Assembly (NCBI GenBank): GCA_030710605.1
Contig: CP092886.1
Location: forward strand, 52,028,741 to 52,092,740
DNA length: 64,000 nucleotides
Direction of reading: 5' to 3'
Source of the DNA: Cordylochernes scorpioides
Taxonomy: Eukaryota; Arthropoda; Arachnida; Pseudoscorpiones; Chernetidae
The notes under the pieces are model-generated. The model had not been told where the DNA came from and made no database searches. It saw only the letters and a program-made list of their open reading frames with translations. Below are positions 44,372-54,663 of the stretch, piece after piece. Both the position numbers and the translations under genes were made by a program. Position 1 is the first letter of the stretch. Each line of letters begins with the position of its first letter.

Positions 44372-45890
44372 ATGAATATTTGAAAAATCAAATTAATATT
44401 ATTTTGTTCATTTCCCTTTCACAAATATTTGATTGATGTGAAAATATTCATTATATACACTAATTCTCCACATAAAGCACATAAATATATTCCAAAGAGC
44501 ATATAATAAATGTTTTTATGTGTCGTTGTAACGACAACAACAATATAAAAATGGCGCGAAAAACTCTGTTAGATTTCCAACAACATAATTAATCAGATTA
44601 GTCCAACAGAATATGATAATTTATTAAATTAATTTGAAGAATGGAAGATAATTAGCGCGCAGATTTAAGAAAATATAAATTAGGGATTAATTTAAAAGAA
44701 ATAAATAGGTAAAAAATAGAGAATTCTACTTAATGATATTATTCCAAATTTTCCATTTATATATAAAAAAGGTTTATATTTATTTTGTTAAATTCATGTA
44801 TATTAAGTTTGATAATAAAGAGTATATAATTATATGGTTTGAGTAGTACAAGGAAGATCTCTCAATTCTCTTTCTAAATATAAATAAATTATCCGGAGAG
44901 ACAAATTTTGTCGTCATGTTCGGAGACAACAATCCAATTGAGCGTGCCTCAGCTTCACGTCAGGTGTACTTTGAAATATTTCTTCAAAATAACTTTCAAA
45001 TTTCACAAATTTGATTTTGGGCCTTAAATCTGATTAGATCCCTAGTGGGGGGATGGATTGTGCAGCAGTCCAATCAATGACGTAGTTAGGGGTAGGTAGC
45101 CAATATTTAGAAAGATATTAAATATAAATATTCAATAAGAGAGATTTAGCCCTCTCCCTCTTCCATTCTTTATTGTATATGGACGGGAATAGTTTGCTAT
45201 ATCTCCCTTATACCCAATATAGTTATAGCAGAGAATATATCTTTTATTTAATTATACTTGCTAAAATATATAATAAATATATACATACTTTAAAAACTTA
45301 TATCCCTTATTCAATGGTGTTGTATTGATTTCAGATATGTCGATATATAGGTGGAATATTAAAGCGCGCTGCTCGATGCGACGCCAAGGAGAAGGTTGCT
45401 CCACTACCTCTCTCCATTATTTCCTGGTAGATGTTCCTCGTAAATCACATAGGAGATTTCACCTTGGTTATGTATTTTCTATATTTCTCATTTAAATACC
45501 CTAATCATTGCTATTTTAGTTGGTGGACTTGAAAGATTTGTGTTGTAATCGAGAAAAAAAAACGGTTAATCCATCCTTAAATATGTATATATACACGGAT
45601 TTTCATAATTTTAAAAAATTACGATTTCTCTCTAAATTCGATGTTAACATACACACAGACAACAAAGATGTTTTGCTAAATGTGATTACAATCTATTTAA
45701 AAATCAGTAGTTTGGGCTCTCTCAGATGGATATATTTGAAAGGAAAGTTAGGATGGAAATGATCAAAATTAATTTGTCAAAGGGTGGAAACAACCTTGGT
45801 GTAATTAGTAGCGAACTGCTCATCGATTAGCAGCTCCCTCGGAGGAAGGAGAAAAACTCCCGCTCTATTTTTGCCAGGAAAGGACAAATT
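44187..45890. other. AT-rich spacer with (TA)n
   Basis: A (TA)n microsatellite lies at ~44338-44368. No gene recognised; the ORF at 45520-45762 lacks a motif. Confidence 0.45.
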
Positions 45891-47998
45891 AACCTCCACT
45901 TTATATTGATATTAATCTCTCGCCGCCCCCACGTTTTTGTGACAATCTCTGGAGGCACGATCCATTGCTGGACTACTGGCGTTACGATGCAATTACATTG
46001 GTGTGGACCTGCCTATATACTATACAGTAGTGTCTCACGGTCTTTATTTTATTGATAAATATGGATTTATTATGCTCTTTAACATACACAAATATTAGGT
46101 GAACCTGATAATTCTATAAATGTTTCGTCCAAATGTGTCAATGGATAAAATCACTATCTCCTTCATTCTTTGCTCAGCGGTGCATGAAGTAAAATTGGAA
46201 TACTCTATCATCTTTACTGCACTATTTCCGTCAGAAAGACACTCACCTAGCAATCCATCCATTTGATGGGGATGCTGGAGAAAGCCATCGCGAGACGTTC
46301 TTCTCTCAAGACTTGTCGTTGGTAGGAAAGGTCTACAACCTGGAATTGTGATCCATCAGGCACTGTTTATCCGGCCACCTTCCATCGGATTCCACCAAAA
46401 GACGTCTACAAGCGCGGCGGGCCCGCTTCGTGTGGGGTAGGAACTGAGTGGAGTCTCGTGGCTCTCCAGAGATATAACTGCAGGCAACCTTCGGAGACTT
46501 TATAGTTGTGCTCCTACCTTGGTGCTCTAAACCCATTCAACGCTTCAAGACGCGTGGCACCTGGAGCCTTTTGCCAGCCTTTACTGAGCGTAGCCCCAGT
46601 TTTTAAACGAATAACTATGTCCTGCAGGGTTTTCAATGACGTCGCTCACACTTCTTTCCTAACAACAAGAGGGCGTAACGATCAGTGTTTCCAAAGGCAT
46701 CTTATGGAATAACTATCATTCAGGGAATAAGAAAGAAGCAATGAAGTTATGAAACCAGTTAGCGGCATTTACGAATAGCCAGGATGACGATAAACAAGTA
46801 TTATTTCTACAGAATTGGCGAAAACATGCGTAGTTATCAACTGATATATATATATATTGAACAAGGACTTGTACAAACTCTCAAACAATGAATACATATA
46901 CAAAATCTTCTTGAAAAACGGTGTATATACAAATTTATTCCTGGAACGCTAGTAAATTGATAACGTATCGAGTAAGTAAAAAAAAACTTTCACCTTTTCT
47001 TCTGGGCAACGCGTTTGCTTACATTAGTACATATCGTCCAGACCAACCCCACCTAAGCAGAGCTGTGCGGTGTCCGAATAGAAGGGGCCCGGAAACCTGT
47101 TTCGACCAGATGAAAAGGTCTTGAAATCTGCTTGACCAGCGCCGCAGGAAAGCAGCGGCCTTCGTTCAGATTTGCCTTAGATGACAAGCTGGGAATAAGA
47201 TGCCTGGTTCAGCTGGGAACGGTCTCTGGACAAAAAATGGCTCTGGCAAAGATGGCAGATATCGTCGTCCAGGGTGGGTTGAAAAAAAGAAAAGCCCTCC
47301 TTGAAGCTATAAAAATTCATCATCATCAGTACTTTTTATTTCATCATCCTCATGAAAGAAGGGGTCAATATCCAAGTCCCACTTTTTAAAGATTCTAGTT
47401 GTGGCCACGGACCGAACTGTGATCACCTACTTGGAGTATAGCGTTAGTTCTCCAAGTGCTACAACGTAGGCCACTAATTAATTAGCTGTTCCTTGATCAT
47501 CAGGGCACGGCAAACCCTACCCAGCCTTCAAGCCATAAGAGCTGCGAGTCCTCTGCGCCTGCAACTACGCCTATTGTAGTTACCGCTTTGTATGGCTTCG
47601 AATTTTATTCAAACTTAAATCGCTTCGCAAGTTCTGCGTGTGTGTTTTTATATTTCAAAATACGTTAGCCCCTTGAAACTCCAAGTATATATTTTCTCAA
47701 TAAATGTGCCTTTTTATCAAACTTAATGGAGTGAGTATAATTTATTTTGTTATATTTTTAAAAAGACATATTTCTGCAACCTCTAAACGGAAGATGACAA
47801 AAATTTCCCCGTTAATATTTATTCTGATTCTACGTTGTGCTTGTGTAGAAATTTGGTGTCTCTAAAAAAAGCCTAAAAAATTATCCCTGATGATGACGAT
47901 TATTTCACAATCTCGTATATAGATGGAGCTGTATGCTAGATTTAAATGATTTCTTCTTTGAAAAGAACGGCAATGGATCAATGGAACTCTGAAACAAG
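45891..47998. other. GC-richer unassigned region upstream of BEL-2
   Basis: Base composition is more balanced than in the rest of the window, especially 46250-46720 and 47030-47600. Several short ORFs exist on both strands; the one at 47132-47389 contains RCLVQLGTVSGQKMALAKM and a His-rich end, but I recognise no family and see no clear splice pattern. This may hold exons or an old element. Ends in ACAAG, the BEL-2 target-site copy. Confidence 0.35.
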
Positions 47999-48471
47999 TG
48001 ACACGAAAATAGGTATTTTTTGAGCCAACCGACGCTGACGACAACACTGGCCAGCCGACGCCCGCGCATGCGCGAGCAAGAACAAAGATTTTTAGCCCTA
48101 AAACTTCCGGTAAACAAAGGCTGCTTTTCGACTTAACGTTTGGTTTTGACGGGCCAGAAAAGGAACTATCCCTTCATAAATTTTAATAATTGTTTTTGAA
48201 TAACATTTGTATTGATATTAATCTGTGTGATTTTTTTAAAATAAATATTTCTTTCAATAAGCATTAATTCTTCATCACTGTTTACTAACTTAGGCCTCGT
48301 CATTCAACGTTGTGACACTTCTGATCCCTGCAACAAAGGTATTGATTTACCAATTTATAATTTTCAAATCAGTTTCCAGCATTACTGTAAAGCTAGGAAC
48401 GTTTAGTTCAGGTTAAGCCATCGGGACCTTGTATTGTCTTTCTTTTTTTCAAATCTAAGATAAAGACAACA
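47999..48471 (+). repeat. BEL-2 5' LTR
   Basis: TGACACGAAAATAGG...AAAGACAACA. Includes a GC-rich palindromic piece GCGCATGCGC and AATAAA near 48241. Confidence 0.93.
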
Positions 48472-48474
48472 ATT

Positions 48475-48493
48475 TGGCGCAGTCGACAGGATC
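48475..48493 (+). other. BEL-2 primer binding site, tRNA-Ser-like
   Basis: TGGCGCAGTCGACAGGATC, three bases after the 5' LTR. The complement resembles the 3' end of a type-II tRNA-Ser (..ATCCTGCCGACTGCGCCA, from memory). Assignment is inference. Confidence 0.6.
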
Positions 48494-48554
48494 AAGATTG
48501 AAGAATTACTGATTACACCAAGGTGCAACTGTGAACCAGTGATTACTTCTCAGG

Positions 48555-49214
48555 ATGGCTGACCAACCAGTTAGTAGTGCTGAACTGAAAAAGCTTAGGA
48601 CGCCAGTGCGTGCAATGTTCACCAAGGCGTTCAATGAGCTCGAAACAGAGATCAAGAAGAAGGAAGTCAAGAAAGCAGATGTAGAGAAAATCCTCCGCCG
48701 ACTCCAGACCCACCATGAAAAGCTTTTAATATTGAACATGAGGATGGAAGAAACTCTGCTACGAGAATCAGCGTCTGAAGACATTTTCACTGCTGAGTAC
48801 GAATCCGTTTGTGAGTACGAAGATAATTTCAGTAATATTATGACTGATTACGAGGCTCTTGCGGAAGAGGATGACGTTAGTACTAGTACAATCAGCGGCA
48901 CAGCAGCAATGAACTATCGACTACCGAAGCTGGAGTTCAAGAAGTTTGGGGGAGAACCAAGAGAATGGATTACATTCTGGAGTCAGTTCAGCACGATTGA
49001 CCGGGATCCACAGATGCCTCCAGAAACTAAGTTTCAGTATCTCTTTCAAGCCACTGCCGAGAACTCCGAGGCAAGAGAAGCAGTCGAAAGTTTTCCACCG
49101 AGTGCCGACAACTACCCTAAAGTCATCGAGTATATCAAATCACGTTTGGAGAGGATGAAATGCTTGTTGAAATTTATGTGCGTGACCTGCTTCAGAATGT
49201 GCTTCAGAATGTGA
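48555..49214 (+). CDS. gag: BEL-2 Gag N-terminal part
   Basis: A 219-residue ORF starting at the first ATG after the primer site (MADQPVSSAELKKL). It has a coiled-coil-like charged N-terminus (KKKEVKKADVEKIL), then the DUF1759-type Gag core LPKLEFKKFGGEPREWITFW (~residues 118-137) and KFQYLFQAT. After about residue 198 (IKSR) the frame is wrong: the true continuation is in the 49160-53827 frame. The last ~20 residues are therefore not genuine. The cause looks like one missing T in the CGTTTGGAGAGG stretch near 49145. Confidence 0.85.
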   Translation: MADQPVSSAELKKLRTPVRAMFTKAFNELETEIKKKEVKKADVEKILRRLQTHHEKLLILNMRMEETLLRESASEDIFTAEYESVCEYEDNFSNIMTDYEALAEEDDVSTSTISGTAAMNYRLPKLEFKKFGGEPREWITFWSQFSTIDRDPQMPPETKFQYLFQATAENSEAREAVESFPPSADNYPKVIEYIKSRLERMKCLLKFMCVTCFRMCFRM

Positions 49215-52200
49215 GAGCCGAAGGTAAGATGTCTGTAGTGAAGCTTTACGATAGACTGGAGACACAACTGCGAGCATTAGAAACATTGGGCGTCGCTCGT
49301 GACAAGTTTGCGGCTATGCTGTACCCACTCGTCGAATCAGCGCTACCAGAGGACACCCTGAGAGTATGGGAACGAAGTCAATATACGGTGAGCGGAAGAG
49401 GAGTACAGGATAAGTTGACACAACTCATGACGTTTTTGAAGACAGAGGTGAAGGGCGAGAGTCGAGTGAATATGGCCAAAGCAGCGTTCAAGATCGACAA
49501 CAATCAAGATGCGAAGGATGATCGATCAAACAGGAAATCTCTTTCTAAGAAGAATCCTGGAAGTAAAATGCCGTCAGCTACCTACCTCGCCAACACCACT
49601 CAGATCGCCAACACCACTCGGATGCGAAACAACTGCATCTTTTGTGGGAATGGTCACCCGAGTCAAGAATGCTACAGTGGACAGCGGATGCATCTACCAG
49701 AGAAGAAAGATAAGGCTAAAGGGAAGAATGTTTGTTTTTGGTGCCTGCTTCCTGGCCACGCATTCAAGAAATGCCGGATTAAGCCACGTTGTCCTGTCTG
49801 CGGAGGGAAGCATTACGCCATTATGTGTCCTACTTTGGAAGCCCAGAAGACTTCTCAACTTCAAAAAGCGGAACTAAAGGTTTCAGGGGAAAGTCCTGCA
49901 ACAGAGCAAGAGACCGCCAATCAATTCACGTCAACAACTTTGAACAATGCTACCGTGGGAGGAGTCTATCTACAAACTCTGATAGTCAAGATAAGCGGAC
50001 CAAAGGGGAAACATAATGTTCGAGTGTTGCTTGACTGTGGATCCCAGCGGTCCTATATTTCAAAGAGAATGGTGGACGCACTGGGCCTAAAGAGAGTGCA
50101 GCAAGTTACACTTACCCACAATCTGTTTGGAGGCGGAGAAATTCGTCAAAAGAAGCACAATGTGTACAAAGTAAATGTTTCCAGCCTCAACAACGAATAC
50201 ATGGATGATCTCAAATTCTTGGATCAGGAAGTAATTTGCGGACACATCAGTCAAGTACAGGATCATACTATACTCAATGAGTTAAAAGCTCGAGGGATCA
50301 ACTTGACTGACGTATACCAAGGCGAAGAGAGACCGATCCACATGTTAATTGGTTCGGACTTGCTCAGCAGCATTCTGACAGGCAGAATGAAAATATTGCA
50401 AAGTGGAGTTGTGGCGACAGAAACCAAGCTGGGGTGGACAGTAATGGGACCAGCAATAGGGAACGACATGGAAGATTCATGCCTGATCGTGACTTCACTT
50501 CACGTTAATAGTTTTGACGTACAGGATTTATGGAAATTAGATGTGCTTGGTATCATGGATGCAGCAGAAACAAAATCTAGGAAAGATTTAATCGAAGCCT
50601 CCAACACTCATTTCAAGGAGACTGTGAAACGAGACGAAAGCGGAAGGTATATCGTGTCACTACCATGGATAGCTGGACATCCACCAGTTCCGATCAATCG
50701 CCGAACTACAGAAAATAGATTGCTGACTACAACAAGGAATGTCCAGGGCAAGATGCTGTATGAGAAGTATGATACTATTTTTGAGGAGTGGGAAAAAGAG
50801 AAAATCATCGAGGAAGTTGAGGATAAATGGGAGGAGTGCAATTATCTCCCTCATCGCCCAGTGCTCAAGGATAGTCACACCACTCCTATTCGTCCAGTAT
50901 TCGACGCAAGTTGCAAGAAAAAGGGGCTCCCATCATTAAATCAATGTCTGGAAAAAGGAGACAACCTGATTGAGCTCATTCCTGATTTGCTCTTGCGGTT
51001 TAGACTTGGAAAGTATGGCATCATTGCAGACATACGAAAAGCTTTTCTCCAGATTCAGGTTCGAGAAGAAGATCGTGAATTCCTTCGGTTCCTTTGGTGG
51101 AAAAAGGACCAGAAGACACTAAAATTTTACAGGCATTGCCGAGTAGTCTTTGGCCTTACCTCAAGTCCTTTTCTACTAGCTGCAACCATTAAGTATCATT
51201 TGAGCCTGCCGCAGTTTCAAGATAATAGGTGCGCAGAACTTCTTGCCCGAAGTTTTTACGTCGACAACTGCATTCTTAGTTTGTCATCTACACATGATGT
51301 CAAAAAATTTATCAAGGAATCCTCCGACATCATGATGCAAGCCAAATTTGAGTTACGAGACTGGATGTGGAATGAACCTGGAATCACAGAACAAGATCCA
51401 GTCTCTATTTTGGGTATGAAATGGCACCTTCAGACTGACACTATTGCCATTAATGTGCAGTCATTGAAAAATATAGATGAAGAAAAATCAATCACAAAGA
51501 GAAGTATCTTGTCAGCCTGCCATCGCATTTTTGATCCGATTCAATTTACCTGTCCAGCTACAATCAAGATTAAGAAGATGGTTCAAGATGCTTGGAAGGA
51601 GAATAAATCATGGGATGAACCGCTGAACGAAGACAGACGGGTCGAGTTCATAAAATGGAGGAAGCAAGCTTTAGAATTGGATCAGATCAAGATACCTCGA
51701 TGGATCTTACCTATCAAAGGAAGAACAACATTGCACGTGTTTTGCGACGCTTCAGCTATAGCGTACGCAACGGTGATCTTCATGCGAATAGAGAATGCGT
51801 CAGTCATAGTAGTGCGATTCGTTGAAGCAAGAAATCGACTGGCAACTATTAAGAGGATCACGATTCCACGACTGGAACTATTAGCCTGTTTGATTGGAGC
51901 ACGACTGTTGGTGCATGTTCTGGAAAATTTAGAAGAAAGTCCGGAGAAGATTCAATGTTGGACAGACTCCAGTCCTGCCCTATACTGGATACAACAACAA
52001 GAGAATTGGGCTCAGTTCGTTTCCAACCGTGTCAAGGAGATCACAACACTTACGAAGAGTGAAGATTGGAACCATGTCGCAGGGGAACACAATCCAGCAG
52101 ATCTCCCATCCCGTGGTGAATCCCCATCGAAATTCATAAAATCCGGATGGTGGGAGGGACCAAAATGGCTTCAGGAAAAGAAAGAAGACTGGCCAGTATC

Positions 52201-53827
52201 AAAAGTACAGTATGATCTGGAAGCCATTGAAGAAGAGAGGAGGAAGACTGTGGTGGCTGGATTTGTAGCCAAAAAGCCCGAGGAGAATCCATGGTATCTG
52301 AATCTATACGAGGGAAAACGTGAAGTGACTCTAACACAAATACTGAGAGTAATCGCGTGGATGCTACGTTTCAAGCCCTCTGAATACAAAGGAGATGTCA
52401 TCTCACAAGAGGAGCTAGACAGTGCTGAAAAGTCCCTAGTTAAGATAATACAGAGTGAATCGATCGGTGAGGAAGATCCCAAGATGAAGCAGCTACACGC
52501 GTTCCAAGATAAAGAAGGATTATGGAGAGTGAAAACGAGGATAGTGAATCGAAATGACGATGAACTGTTCCGATTGCCAATTTTGATCCCAACGAATCAT
52601 CTGGTCACAGAGCTAATTGTGAAATCAGTCCACGAGAAAATGTACCACTGTGGAGCCCAAACGCTGCGATCAGTACTAAGAGAGAAGTTCTGGATTCCAA
52701 AAGCTCGACAACTAGTTCGTCATGTAATTCATAAATGTCCTCGCTGTCGACGATTTGAAGCCAAGCGAGTCGACGTACCAGAGGCATCGTTGCCTCAACA
52801 TCGCGTACGAGATGTTGTGGTTTTTGAGGTGACAGGAATTGACCTCGGAGGACCTTTATATCTGGAAGATGGACAGAAGGTTTGGTTCGTCATCTTCACC
52901 TGTGGCGTATACCGTGCGGTCCACCTCGAATTGGTAACTTCCTTATCGACGGAAGCATTGGTGGGAGCAGTAGAGAGGTTCGTGGCAAGACGAGGTTGCC
53001 CTGCAGTCATCTACTCAGATAATGGGACGAATCTAGTTGGACTCCGGAACGAGCTTTATCGAGTTAATTTTGGAGTGAAATGGAAGCTAAATCCTCCAGC
53101 AGCACCGTGGTGGGGAGGTTGGATCGAGAGAATTGTTGGACTCACCAAAAAACTGCTTCGAAGATTGCTGGGAAAACGTGTTGTCAACTACGAAGAAATG
53201 GTGACGATCCTCGAAAACTGTGAACGAGTTATCAACGCGCGACCACTCACCTACATTGCTGAGGACAATGATGATCTTGTGCCATTAACCCCAGAGATGT
53301 TTCTTCGAGAACCAAGAGCTGAAGGAGAGATTGATCTAAATGAATTCAGGTGTAATTTTGGGAAGAGCTATGAGAAACGCAAACGACTCCTGAAGGATTT
53401 CCGTAAGAGGTTCAGAAGCGAGTACCTAGGATTGTTGGTGCATCACGACAATCGCAAGAAACAACGACAGTTAAAAGTTGGAGATATCGTCCTTGTGGAG
53501 GTTGAAAACAGGAAGCAAATAAACTGGCCTATGGGAAAGATTACGAAGGTGTTTCCTGGAACTGACAATGTGCGAAGACTTGTGGAAGTTAAGACTAAGT
53601 CTGGATTCATGAAGCGTGCAGTGCAACGATTGTTCCCACTTGAAGTACCATCTGAGGACGTAGAGCAAGGCGACGGGGAGCTTAAGCCAGCGGAGGATGA
53701 GATCGTCAGGGAGAAAACATCCAGTGTGGAGTCCACGTCTGCGCAAGAGAAAACTACCCCAGTAAAAGTAGGGAAAGTTTACACGCGTTCTGGAAGAGAA
53801 GTCAAGTTACCGATTAGGTTTAATTGA
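49160..53827 (+). CDS. pol: BEL-2 Gag-Pol polyprotein (rest)
   Basis: A 1,555-residue frame whose listed start is internal. Gag end with Cys knuckles (CIFCGNGHPSQECY, CFWCLLPGHAFKKC, CPVCGGKHYAIMC, ~165-225). Protease: VLLDCGSQRSYIS (~290). RT: RPVFDASCKKKG, IIADIRKAFLQI, VFGLTSSPFLLAAT and active site FYVDN (~700), with Asn in place of the usual second Asp. RNase H: VFCDASAIAYA (~860), ITIPRLELLACL and CWTDSSPALYW. Integrase: HCGAQTLRSVL then CPRCR, GIDLGGP (Asp), IYSDNGTNL (Asp) and GGWIERIVG (Glu). C-terminal: VGDIVLVE and KSGFMKRAVQRLFPL. The protein would carry out the full retrotransposition cycle. The frame is uninterrupted over 4.6 kb, consistent with recent activity. Confidence 0.92.
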   Translation: MLVEIYVRDLLQNVLQNVRAEGKMSVVKLYDRLETQLRALETLGVARDKFAAMLYPLVESALPEDTLRVWERSQYTVSGRGVQDKLTQLMTFLKTEVKGESRVNMAKAAFKIDNNQDAKDDRSNRKSLSKKNPGSKMPSATYLANTTQIANTTRMRNNCIFCGNGHPSQECYSGQRMHLPEKKDKAKGKNVCFWCLLPGHAFKKCRIKPRCPVCGGKHYAIMCPTLEAQKTSQLQKAELKVSGESPATEQETANQFTSTTLNNATVGGVYLQTLIVKISGPKGKHNVRVLLDCGSQRSYISKRMVDALGLKRVQQVTLTHNLFGGGEIRQKKHNVYKVNVSSLNNEYMDDLKFLDQEVICGHISQVQDHTILNELKARGINLTDVYQGEERPIHMLIGSDLLSSILTGRMKILQSGVVATETKLGWTVMGPAIGNDMEDSCLIVTSLHVNSFDVQDLWKLDVLGIMDAAETKSRKDLIEASNTHFKETVKRDESGRYIVSLPWIAGHPPVPINRRTTENRLLTTTRNVQGKMLYEKYDTIFEEWEKEKIIEEVEDKWEECNYLPHRPVLKDSHTTPIRPVFDASCKKKGLPSLNQCLEKGDNLIELIPDLLLRFRLGKYGIIADIRKAFLQIQVREEDREFLRFLWWKKDQKTLKFYRHCRVVFGLTSSPFLLAATIKYHLSLPQFQDNRCAELLARSFYVDNCILSLSSTHDVKKFIKESSDIMMQAKFELRDWMWNEPGITEQDPVSILGMKWHLQTDTIAINVQSLKNIDEEKSITKRSILSACHRIFDPIQFTCPATIKIKKMVQDAWKENKSWDEPLNEDRRVEFIKWRKQALELDQIKIPRWILPIKGRTTLHVFCDASAIAYATVIFMRIENASVIVVRFVEARNRLATIKRITIPRLELLACLIGARLLVHVLENLEESPEKIQCWTDSSPALYWIQQQENWAQFVSNRVKEITTLTKSEDWNHVAGEHNPADLPSRGESPSKFIKSGWWEGPKWLQEKKEDWPVSKVQYDLEAIEEERRKTVVAGFVAKKPEENPWYLNLYEGKREVTLTQILRVIAWMLRFKPSEYKGDVISQEELDSAEKSLVKIIQSESIGEEDPKMKQLHAFQDKEGLWRVKTRIVNRNDDELFRLPILIPTNHLVTELIVKSVHEKMYHCGAQTLRSVLREKFWIPKARQLVRHVIHKCPRCRRFEAKRVDVPEASLPQHRVRDVVVFEVTGIDLGGPLYLEDGQKVWFVIFTCGVYRAVHLELVTSLSTEALVGAVERFVARRGCPAVIYSDNGTNLVGLRNELYRVNFGVKWKLNPPAAPWWGGWIERIVGLTKKLLRRLLGKRVVNYEEMVTILENCERVINARPLTYIAEDNDDLVPLTPEMFLREPRAEGEIDLNEFRCNFGKSYEKRKRLLKDFRKRFRSEYLGLLVHHDNRKKQRQLKVGDIVLVEVENRKQINWPMGKITKVFPGTDNVRRLVEVKTKSGFMKRAVQRLFPLEVPSEDVEQGDGELKPAEDEIVREKTSSVESTSAQEKTTPVKVGKVYTRSGREVKLPIRFN

Positions 53828-53889
53828 AGTTTGTTTTTTTTAATTAATATTGACCTTATAGCAAAGTTCAAAAGGTCAAGGTGGGAGAG

Positions 53890-54362
53890 TGACACGAAAA
53901 TAGGTATTTTTTGAGCCAACCGACGCTGACGACAACACTGGCCAGCCGACGCCCGCGCATGCGCGAGCAAGAACAAAGATTTTTAGCCCTAAAACTTCCG
54001 GTAAACAAAGGCTGCTTTTCGACTTAACGTTTGGTTTTGACGGGCCAGAAAAGGAACTATCCCTTCATAAATTTTAATAATTGTTTTTGAATAACATTTG
54101 TATTGATATTAATCTGTGTGATTTTTTTAAAATAAATATTTCTTTCAATAAGCATTAATTCTTCATCACTGTTTACTAACTTAGGCCTCGTCATTCAACG
54201 TTGTGACACTTCTGATCCCTGCAACAAAGGTATTGATTTACCAATTTATAATTTTCAAATCAGTTTCCAGCATTACTGTAAAGCTAGGAACGTTTAGTTC
54301 AGGTTAAGCCATCGGGACCTTGTATTGTCTTTCTTTTTTTCAAATCTAAGATAAAGACAACA
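53890..54362 (+). repeat. BEL-2 3' LTR
   Basis: Same length and, by eye, same sequence as the 5' LTR. Preceded by the purine tract GTGGGAGAG (53881-53889). Confidence 0.93.
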
Positions 54363-54390
54363 ACAAGTGTACAAAAGATTGGTATAATAT

Positions 54391-54572
54391 TGTCACTGAA
54401 TAATTATTTTAAATATTCTGTTGTATATCATCATAAATATTTGCATAGTCATCACCCCTTTAACATGCTTGTATATTATTATTTGTGAATAAATGTTTAG
54501 AAATAGTTTGCATTTTATAAATAAATTATTTTTACTTAAACTTTTGTTATACTCGTTATCACTACCGTGACA
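54391..54572 (+). repeat. Gypsy-2 5' LTR
   Basis: TGTCACTGAATAATT...CTACCGTGACA. Followed directly by ACTGGTGGATAAGCTGG, presumably the primer site; I could not name the tRNA. Confidence 0.88.
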
Positions 54573-54663
54573 ACTGGTGGATAAGCTGGAATATTCCCTC
54601 GACGCCCAAGCCGTTAGAAGAAGCCGAAGACTACAATGACTAGAACCTGAAGAAAACATCGCT

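Larger units (their letters stand above)
47999..54362 (+). mobile_element. BEL/Pao retrotransposon BEL-2 (near intact)
   Basis: A 6,364 bp element with 473 bp LTRs in which I see no differences, flanked by 5-bp duplications ACAAG (47994-47998 and 54363-54367). It encodes Gag, protease, RT, RNase H, integrase and a C-terminal DUF5641-type region. One frame change in Gag (~49147) is the only break seen. Its composition is clearly less AT-rich than the surroundings. The right end is 19 bp from the target copy of Gypsy-2. Confidence 0.93.

Noticed and set aside
47132..47389. Host gene exon with His-rich end
   Set aside because: No motif, no clear splice sites and no support beyond composition. 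It is kept only as part of the GC-rich region.
47862..48117. Minus-strand ORFs at the start of BEL-2
   Set aside because: They lie across the 5' LTR boundary in antisense, and the LTR part is repeated in the 3' LTR without coding constraint.
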